The translations under genes and the position numbers were made by a program. 29,056 nucleotides of DNA, taken from the NCBI GenBank assembly GCA_903905665.1, contig CAIVHJ010000094.1, positions 1 to 29,056 on the forward strand. The letters run 5' to 3'. Positions 24,296 to 29,056 of the stretch are shown here, in pieces. The notes below the pieces were generated by a model, which was not told the DNA's origin, ran no database searches, and saw nothing but the letters and a program-made list of their open reading frames with translations. Origin of the DNA: an uncultured Phycisphaerales bacterium. Lineage in GTDB: Bacteria; Planctomycetota; Phycisphaerae; UBA1845; CAIVHJ01. Positions within the stretch are counted from its first letter, which is position 1. The number at the start of each line of letters is the position of its first letter.

Positions 24296-24324
24296 CATGC
24301 ACTTTTGCAGATAATAATTATTAT
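24290..24324 (+). promoter_or_regulatory. Divergent promoter candidate for murI, with an AT palindrome
   Basis: On the plus strand TTGCAA (24290-24295), 17 bp, then AATAAT (24313-24318, 5 of 6 matches) could drive murI with a ~50-nt leader. The -10 lies within a perfect 14-bp palindrome, ATAATAATTATTAT (24311-24324), which might be a repressor site or just AT-rich promoter DNA. Confidence 0.45.
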
Positions 24325-24375
24325 AGCGTGGTTAATCGTCCAGGGACGGCCAGGATTAGAATTTTCTAACTCTTT

Positions 24376-25266
24376 ATGCAGCAAGGATGGCCCAGTTTGT
24401 CTGCCTATTCTACGTTTCCCCAGCAGGCCCCCATCGCCGTCTTCGATTCCGGCTTGGGTGGATTAACCGTTGTTCAGGCTTTGCGCAGGCTTCTTCCGCT
24501 CGAAAATCTCATTTATTTCGGCGACACCGCCAGAGTCCCATATGGTGGAAAATCCGCCGATACCGTAACTCGTTTCGCACGCGAAATTTGTGAATTTCTG
24601 ATCCGTTTTGAACCCAAAATCATCATCGCCGCCTGTAATACCGTCAGTGCATTGGCATTGCCGACTATCCGATCGGAGTTCAGCATACCCATTGTGGGGG
24701 TCGTTCAGTCCAGCGCCCTGAGGGCGGCTCTGGCCACTCGCAAAGAATTAGTCGCCGTACTGGGCACCGAAGCCACCATCGCCTCCGGCGCCTTCGAACG
24801 CGCCATCCGACAGTTCAAACCCCATGTCCGCGTCGTCCAGCAATCATGCCCGCTGTTTGTCCCCCTCGTCGAAGAAGGTCGTTCAACCGACGACGTGATT
24901 GTTCGACTGACGCTCGAGGATTATCTGGCGCCGATCCGACAACTCCAGCCGGACGTCGTTTTGCTGGGCTGCACACATTATCCGATTCTTCATCCGGCCC
25001 TGAGGAATTTTTTCGGCCCCGACGTCACGCTGATCAGTTCCGGTGAGGCGGTCGCCGGTTCCGTACAGCAAATGCTTCAACAGCAGAATCTGTTGTGTAC
25101 CTCCCGCGGGCGGGGTACAGTACAATGCTATGTCACCGACTTCCCGCAACGCTTCTCTTCGTTGGGCAACCGCTTTCTCGGCGAACCGATCGGAAACGTC
25201 ATTCGAGCCAGCATCGAACCCTGGATCGGCCCGACCACCCCGACCACCATCGCCGCCACCGCTTGA
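24376..25266 (+). CDS. murI: Glutamate racemase MurI
   Basis: The 296-aa protein interconverts L- and D-glutamate for peptidoglycan synthesis in the cytoplasm. The N-terminal IAVFDSGLGGLTVV and YFGDTARVPYG are family signatures. The two catalytic cysteines sit in AACNTVSA and GCTHYP, in the correct order and spacing. Length is normal for the family with ~18 extra residues ahead of the core. No Shine-Dalgarno sequence is obvious before ATG 24376. Presence of murI argues that the organism makes peptidoglycan. It diverges from the response regulator and is followed 82 nt later by a lipoprotein gene. Confidence 0.96.
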   Translation: MQQGWPSLSAYSTFPQQAPIAVFDSGLGGLTVVQALRRLLPLENLIYFGDTARVPYGGKSADTVTRFAREICEFLIRFEPKIIIAACNTVSALALPTIRSEFSIPIVGVVQSSALRAALATRKELVAVLGTEATIASGAFERAIRQFKPHVRVVQQSCPLFVPLVEEGRSTDDVIVRLTLEDYLAPIRQLQPDVVLLGCTHYPILHPALRNFFGPDVTLISSGEAVAGSVQQMLQQQNLLCTSRGRGTVQCYVTDFPQRFSSLGNRFLGEPIGNVIRASIEPWIGPTTPTTIAATA

Positions 25267-25299
25267 TCCAACCCCCTCAACCGCAGCGGCAGAATTTTC

Positions 25300-25330
25300 A
25301 ATCCGAAATCCGCAATCCGAAATCCGAAAT
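25300..25330 (+). repeat. Heptanucleotide tandem repeat (AATCCGA/C, about 4.4 copies)
   Basis: AATCCGA, AATCCGC, AATCCGA and AATCCGA follow one another from 25300 to 25327, then AAT. The array fills the gap between murI and the lipoprotein gene. Arrays of this heptamer are, from memory, frequent between genes in planctomycete and related assemblies. Confidence 0.9.
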
Positions 25331-25348
25331 GGGCTTCACTTCACGTCG

Positions 25349-26113
25349 ATGCAAAGAGTTTGGATGGGACTTCTTTTTCTTGTGATTCTTTCACCGGCTG
25401 GATGTTCCGGCGCCAAAAAGAAATTCAAAGATTACCCCATCTTGTGGTCGCAGCAGCAGGCGGATGCAGTTCTGGACGATGCGATCCGATGTGAATACCC
25501 CGACGACCGACGACATGCGATCGAGTACGTTGCCCAAAGTCGCTTCGTCGGGTCCGATAACGCCCTGAAAACGCTGACCGAGGTTGTGCAGCGTGATCCG
25601 AGCCGACAGGTTCGCATCAGCGCCGCGCGAGGATTAAGCCAAAGTCGTCGCCCCGAAGCCGCCACACCTCTGCTCAACGTGCTCAATCACGAAATGCATT
25701 CGCAGGATGTTCTCGCCCCCGAAGCATCCCTGCGCCGGGCATGTCTCGAAGCACTGACCCAATTGCATGACAACTCGGTTCCGCTCGACGATGCGACAGC
25801 AGTGGCTCAGACGGCTGGCCGCCTCCTGCAAAAAGACCCCGATCGGGACGTGAAAATCGCCGCCGCCCAACTGCTGGGAAGAATCAAGACACGCGAATCT
25901 CTCGAGCAACTCATCACCGCGCTGCGCGACCCCGCTTTTGCCGTCAACTACCAAGCCGAACAATCCCTCATCCGGCTAACCGGCGTGACCTACCACCTTG
26001 ATGCCAAAGCATGGAACGACTGGCTGGCCAATACATCCGATCCGTTTGCCCATTCAGGCGAAACCCCGACTTCTCCACAAACACCGCGATCTACATGGTG
26101 GCCTTTCCGGTAA
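25349..26113 (+). CDS. HEAT-repeat lipoprotein
   Basis: The 254-aa protein starts with a short hydrophobic leader ending in LSPAGC, so it is probably lipidated and periplasmic. The rest is made of alpha-helical HEAT-like repeats: DDRRHAIEYVAQSR, DPSRQVRISAARGLSQSRRPEAATPLLNVL, SLRRACLEALTQL, DPDRDVKIAAAQLLGRIKTRESLEQLITAL and DPAFAVNYQAEQSLIRLTG. Such solenoids bind proteins. The C-terminal tail is proline/threonine rich. ATG 25349 is chosen because it gives the signal peptide; ATG 25364 is possible. The same frame is open upstream through murI, which is a shadow. No ribosome-binding site stands out. The partner is unknown. Confidence 0.8.
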   Translation: MQRVWMGLLFLVILSPAGCSGAKKKFKDYPILWSQQQADAVLDDAIRCEYPDDRRHAIEYVAQSRFVGSDNALKTLTEVVQRDPSRQVRISAARGLSQSRRPEAATPLLNVLNHEMHSQDVLAPEASLRRACLEALTQLHDNSVPLDDATAVAQTAGRLLQKDPDRDVKIAAAQLLGRIKTRESLEQLITALRDPAFAVNYQAEQSLIRLTGVTYHLDAKAWNDWLANTSDPFAHSGETPTSPQTPRSTWWPFR

Positions 26114-26141
26114 CAAGGCTTCGATGAGGGATGTGGATGGT

Positions 26142-26747
26142 TCACGTCCCGGTCAAAAGTGGCTGTGCCTTTACCGGGGTACTGACGCCGAGAACCTGGC
26201 ATACTTCCGCCGTTACGTCGTCCACCAACTGACCCATGGGAACGGTAATCGTGCCGTAAATGCATGAAACCGCCGGTTGGAGAATCATTCCCAGCGTGAT
26301 CGAAGTCATCAGCACCAGGGAAACGGCATGATGGTTTCCCTCGGTCCACCATTGTCGCACCAACTGTTCCCAAAGATGGACCGGATTATCACGGGTTTCA
26401 TCAAGGCGCGGCCAGAGTTCGTGCTGATTCAACAACAGGAATCGGAACAGGCTAGGGTCGTCGTCGAACAACTCATAAAACGTCGCCACGACGGCGCGGA
26501 CTTGTTGCGAAGGCGTGTGGGCATCGCGAAGCCGCAATTGAATCAAATCGGCGAGTTGTTCGAGATTGGTCTTGTAAATATCCCAACCCAGCGCCAGTTT
26601 GGACGGCCAATGGCGGTACATACTTCCCTCGCTGACGCTGGCCTGCCGGGCGATGTCGCGAATGGATGTCTCCGCAAGTCCCTTTTCACCAAACAGTTTC
26701 AGCGCGGCGTTGTAAATTGCGTCTTTGAGTACGACAGGTCGTGCCAT
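26142..26747 (-). CDS. TetR-family transcriptional regulator
   Basis: The 201-aa protein has the TetR DNA-binding domain at its N-terminus: IYNAALKLFGEKGLAETSIRDIARQASVSEGSMYRHWPSKLALGWDIY, seen here as helix-turn-helix residues about 25-46. A ligand-binding helical domain follows, with no close signature. AGGTGA lies just upstream of the ATG. It diverges from the coiled-coil membrane protein gene, whose promoter region (26748-26858) it may control, and its 3' end nearly meets that of the HEAT lipoprotein gene (28-nt convergent gap). The ligand is unknown. Confidence 0.92.
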   Translation of the reverse strand: MARPVVLKDAIYNAALKLFGEKGLAETSIRDIARQASVSEGSMYRHWPSKLALGWDIYKTNLEQLADLIQLRLRDAHTPSQQVRAVVATFYELFDDDPSLFRFLLLNQHELWPRLDETRDNPVHLWEQLVRQWWTEGNHHAVSLVLMTSITLGMILQPAVSCIYGTITVPMGQLVDDVTAEVCQVLGVSTPVKAQPLLTGT

Positions 26748-26790
26748 AATTCACCTCGTTTCGTCTCTGTGCACTGTCAAATCAGCGGAT

Positions 26791-26808
26791 TATAGTATAG
26801 ACGTGTCT
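26791..26808. promoter_or_regulatory. Candidate operator/promoter element between divergent tetR-like and membrane-protein genes
   Basis: TATAGTATAG (26791-26800) offers overlapping -10-like boxes on both strands (TATAGT on plus; TATACT and TATAAT on minus). It runs into the inverted repeat AGAC-GT-GTCT (26799-26808). An operator overlapping the -10 would suit a self-regulating TetR protein. No convincing -35 was found, so this is a weak call. Confidence 0.3.
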
Positions 26809-26858
26809 GATGGGTCGGGAGTTGGGTGCAAAAAATCTGACTGGCGAGGAAATGCGTC

Positions 26859-27653
26859 ATGGCGGATATGATCATGGAATTTCGGGAGTTTCGTGAAAAA
26901 AAGGACCGCCGGATTCCGGGGCGAGGATGCCGGAGAATTCGTCGGTTTCCTGCTTTGGGTGCCGAGGGATCCAATCGCAAAATCGTCCTGATGGGTCTTT
27001 CCATGTTGTTGATGTGCGGTTGCACCACGCCCCCTAGGGAAGGTGAAACCCAAGGACCGATCCATCAGTTGGCGCAAAGAGTCGAACAATTTCCACAAAA
27101 CGTGGCAGGTACCGAAGGGATCAATCAGGCGGGTCAGGCCGCCCGCGATCAGATCAACAAGGTCGATATCGAGCGATTCAACTCGGTACTGACGGAGCTG
27201 GAGGCGGTCCTTCAATCGTTGCGCCGACAGGTGGATGAAGTTCCGATGGATCATGCAGGGGAAACACTGGATCGGATCCAAACCGCCGCCGATCGATTGT
27301 CCACCGCGCTGGACACCTTGAATCGTCAAATGGATTCCATTCACACCTCCGAGGTCAATGACACCTTGAATGTGATTCGGCAGACCTCCGAATCCCTCAG
27401 GAAATCCGGCGAAGCCCTCAATCAAACGATGGAGGACGTTCGTCAAAAAGTCGAATCGGTGCAGATGCAGGACCTGAACGCCGCTTTGGCTCACTTGCAA
27501 CGCAGCGCCTCGCAACTGGCGGATGCAACCCGGCCCGTTTCCGCCGCTACCGCTGCCCTGCCCGTCACCATTTGGTTGTTCAATGCGCTTCTGGGTCTCA
27601 CGATCGTTTGGATGGTGGTGCGGATCGTTCGAGCGGGAAAACGAACGGGCTGA
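26859..27653 (+). CDS. Coiled-coil membrane protein with lipobox-like segment
   Basis: The 264-aa protein is of unrecognised family. From ATG 26859 (GAGG 9 nt upstream) there are ~44 basic residues, then a hydrophobic segment ending in LLMCGC, which looks like a lipoprotein signal and could instead be the true N-terminus (ATG 26991). The middle (about residues 70-225) is a long amphipathic helix of heptad-like repeats with many Gln, Asp and Glu (LTELEAVLQSLRRQVDEV, RIQTAADRLSTALDTLNRQMDSI, LRKSGEALNQTMEDVRQKV), resembling methyl-accepting-protein or DUF948-type coiled coils. A C-terminal transmembrane helix (WLFNALLGLTIVWMVVRIV) and a short basic tail follow. It is probably an inner-membrane scaffold; it is divergent from the TetR gene. 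Confidence 0.72.
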   Translation: MADMIMEFREFREKKDRRIPGRGCRRIRRFPALGAEGSNRKIVLMGLSMLLMCGCTTPPREGETQGPIHQLAQRVEQFPQNVAGTEGINQAGQAARDQINKVDIERFNSVLTELEAVLQSLRRQVDEVPMDHAGETLDRIQTAADRLSTALDTLNRQMDSIHTSEVNDTLNVIRQTSESLRKSGEALNQTMEDVRQKVESVQMQDLNAALAHLQRSASQLADATRPVSAATAALPVTIWLFNALLGLTIVWMVVRIVRAGKRTG

Positions 27654-27742
27654 AAATTCCTGAGCCTTCAAACGACTAAATTCCAGCGCAGGACTATGTT
27701 TTTTCGGACCCTCGACCACTCTCTGAGGCGTTCAAACGGGGT

Positions 27743-28360
27743 TTGATCCGGTGTTATCGAATACGACATGCGCGGTTAGCCGATCTTGATAATGCCATGC
27801 GCCTCTGGAGACACAATATCACGCTGGATCACCCGTTGCGGCGGTTTTTTTCCGCCACGATTGAGAATTCCTTCTATTCGCAGATGGGGGTGTGCGCCCC
27901 AGATCTCGTGGATTATCTGGCCAATCTGCTCCTGGATTTCGTCCATATTCGGGACATTTATGCTCTCAAAAGCGTCAACGGTGAACCCTTGACCGAAGTG
28001 GCGGACATGATCACGAGAGCGTATTATGGACCCGATTTGTCCGAATCACGCCGCCAGATGCTCATCCATCGCCACGTGGGGGATTACACGCTCTACTGGA
28101 CCGGCTTGTATCCCGAACAACTCCAGCGCGTCCACTTGAAAAACATCAGGGACCTGTTCATCGACTATTGTGAACAGGGAAAATTGTCCTACGGGATCGT
28201 GTCCGAATTGGCGGAACCCGACGATGAACCTCCACCGGCGGTTTTTCTGAATCTCAGCGACCATTTCGAGGAATGCGTGCAGGGATTGCACATCGCCCGC
28301 AAAGGTTGGGATGACCCCGGCGAACTTGGAACCGATCCCCTCGCGTCGGAGGAGTCCTGA
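27743..28360 (+). CDS. Conserved hypothetical protein (planctomycete type)
   Basis: This 205-aa protein has no domain I can name. The segments LWRHNITLDHPLRRFFSATIENSFYSQMGV and DLVDYLANLLLDFVHIRDIY, then HRHVGDYTLYWTGLYPEQLQ, look like a family I remember as a recurrent hypothetical in planctomycete genomes. It is probably soluble and mostly helical, with no signal peptide. The start is uncertain: TTG 27743 is the first start in frame after a stop, and ATG 27797 would remove 18 residues and begin just before the conserved part. Neither has a good Shine-Dalgarno sequence. It precedes the MshEN-like gene by 18 nt and is likely co-transcribed with it. Confidence 0.75.
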   Translation: MIRCYRIRHARLADLDNAMRLWRHNITLDHPLRRFFSATIENSFYSQMGVCAPDLVDYLANLLLDFVHIRDIYALKSVNGEPLTEVADMITRAYYGPDLSESRRQMLIHRHVGDYTLYWTGLYPEQLQRVHLKNIRDLFIDYCEQGKLSYGIVSELAEPDDEPPPAVFLNLSDHFEECVQGLHIARKGWDDPGELGTDPLASEES

Positions 28361-28378
28361 ACGGGTTCGTGTCCTCTG

Positions 28379-28942
28379 ATGTATGGAAAGCAGGTTACCT
28401 TTTCGATGTTACCAACCCACTCCAACAAGATCGGAGATATTCTTCGAGATATGGGTTTGTTGACTCAGGTGGATGTCTGTCGAATTTTACTGGAGCAAAA
28501 GCGGACCCATTTCCAATTCGGTGAAATCGCCGTAACGTGGAAATTGGCCGCTTCGGAGCAGGTGTGCGAGGCGTGGGCCCGACAACTGGTCATCAGTCAG
28601 CGACATGTCGATCTCAGTCAATTCGGCGTGGATCCCTGGGCCCTGCGACAACTGACGGCGATTCAGGCGCATCATCTTCATGCCTTGCCCTTGCGCTGCT
28701 GGGGGTCCCATCTCATTGTGGCTCTGGCGTCGCTCTCGCTCGACGGGAAGATTCTGGAAGAAATCGCACAACTCTCCAAACGCCGATACGTGTACCCTTG
28801 TTACTGCTCGGGCGACCAACTCAATCATTATCTGAATCAGTACTATCCGTCGCCCACCTCCTCGGAAGCAGAAGAAGCACTGAGTCCTGAGCACAAACTC
28901 GCAGTGCCCGGCGCTGAGCAAGATTTCTCGTCATTGATTTAA
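28379..28942 (+). CDS. Stand-alone MshEN / T2SSE N-terminal-like domain protein
   Basis: The 187-aa protein resembles the N-terminal domain of type II secretion/type IV pilus ATPases (PF05157) without the ATPase. Residues 17-40 and 46-69 form two 24-residue blocks separated by exactly 5 residues, the layout of the c-di-GMP-binding MshEN domain. The first keeps IG, the MGLL turn, spaced leucines and the final Gln. The second keeps G, L and the final Gln. The leading Arg of each RLG is replaced (Lys, Gln), and the second block has Lys where the inner Gly should be. The remainder (LRQLTAIQAHHLHALPLRCWGSHLIVALA) matches the following alpha/beta part. The C-terminal ~40 residues are acidic. Start at 28379, or at ATG 28406. 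Its 3' end lies in the terminal inverted repeat and overlaps the convergent gene by 4 bp. Confidence 0.75.
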   Translation: MYGKQVTFSMLPTHSNKIGDILRDMGLLTQVDVCRILLEQKRTHFQFGEIAVTWKLAASEQVCEAWARQLVISQRHVDLSQFGVDPWALRQLTAIQAHHLHALPLRCWGSHLIVALASLSLDGKILEEIAQLSKRRYVYPCYCSGDQLNHYLNQYYPSPTSSEAEEALSPEHKLAVPGAEQDFSSLI

Positions 28943-28975
28943 CTCACAGCCTTTCGCAATTGTAGTCGGACGTGA
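28919..28975. repeat. Right copy of the 57-bp perfect inverted repeat (partner 1-57)
   Basis: This is the exact reverse complement of bases 1-57. This copy is in sensible context: it spans the 3' ends of two convergent genes that both continue beyond it. That suggests this is the native location and the left copy is the misplaced one. Confidence 0.95.
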
Positions 28976-29056
28976 TAGAGGACCAATTTTGCCCCTACCC
29001 AGCGTCGGACTCGTGACAGCGTTCTGACCCATGCCGGTAAGCCATTGAGCCCTCCA
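28939..29056 (-). CDS. 3' end of a minus-strand gene, cut by the window edge
   Basis: Read on the minus strand from 29055, there are 38 open codons and then TAA (28939-28941). The peptide is basic and hydrophobic (PAWVRTLSRVRRWVGAKLVLYH ... LQLRKAVS in part) and looks like a genuine protein C-terminus. The gene is convergent with, and overlaps by 4 bp, the MshEN-like gene. No family can be named from so short a piece. Its last 11 codons recur at 2-37 on the plus strand because of the inverted repeat. Confidence 0.6.
   Translation of the reverse strand, partial: GGLNGLPAWVRTLSRVRRWVGAKLVLYHVRLQLRKAVS

Noticed and set aside
25043..25348. Upstream extension of the HEAT lipoprotein frame through the end of murI and the heptamer array
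   Set aside because: The extension is low-complexity proline-rich translation of murI coding DNA and of the repeat. The signal peptide begins at 25349.
27661..27738. Imperfect direct repeat of a TGAG-C-TTCAAACG motif (27661-27674 and 27724-27738)
   Set aside because: Only about 14 bases with mismatches, in a short intergenic gap, with no symmetry and no neighbouring target; it is compatible with chance.

Overview
The window is about 29 kb of densely coding bacterial DNA with moderately high GC. It most likely comes from a member of the Planctomycetota, possibly a Phycisphaerae-like lineage. Nothing here is a phylogenetic marker that I could align. The assignment rests on protein resemblance and on repeat style: a conserved hypothetical protein I associate with planctomycetes, a glycosyltransferase-9 protein with an N-terminal cysteine motif, a TadG-like von Willebrand protein, and short AATCCGA-type and REP-like intergenic repeats. 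No tRNA, rRNA, CRISPR array, transposase or phage gene was seen.

Layout. (1) 1-3041: a minus-strand pair of ligA (NAD-dependent DNA ligase) and a DEDDh exonuclease. Both proteins end in a BRCT domain and the reading frames abut. (2) 3177-4172: a lone SAM-dependent O-methyltransferase. (3) 4473-21411: a 17-kb, entirely plus-strand polysaccharide locus. It encodes an outer-membrane export lipoprotein (Wza type), a chain-length/co-polymerase protein, a separate tyrosine autokinase, a FemAB-like acyltransferase, six glycosyltransferases, an ABC exporter (permease and ATPase with a Wzt-like C-terminal domain), an O-antigen-ligase/polymerase-like membrane protein and a CapK/PaaK-like adenylate-forming enzyme. 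Many genes overlap by 4-17 bp, so it is probably one translationally coupled operon or a few. (4) 21412-21590: a convergent spacer with two REP-like hairpins, one a strong terminator. (5) 21591-24228, minus: a TadG/von Willebrand A protein and a receiver-only response regulator, each apparently with its own transcript end. (6) 24376-26113, plus: murI and a HEAT-repeat lipoprotein. (7) 26142-28942: a TetR regulator diverging from a coiled-coil membrane lipoprotein, then a conserved hypothetical protein and a stand-alone MshEN-type (T2SSE N-terminal) domain. (8) 28939-29056: the 3' end of a minus-strand gene, cut by the window edge.

How the genes work together. The large locus looks like a complete surface-polysaccharide assembly and export line. 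Its Wza, PCP, BY-kinase, FemAB, TIGR03087-like glycosyltransferase and O-ligase-like parts resemble those of XrtA/exosortase-associated EPS loci. However, no exosortase and no initiating polyprenyl-phosphate sugar transferase is present, and export is apparently by a Wzm/Wzt-type ABC transporter. This hybrid arrangement is the most interesting biology in the window.

A caution on the ends: bases 1-57 are the exact reverse complement of 28919-28975. This could be an assembly or amplification chimera, so the left 57 bases should not be trusted as native context.
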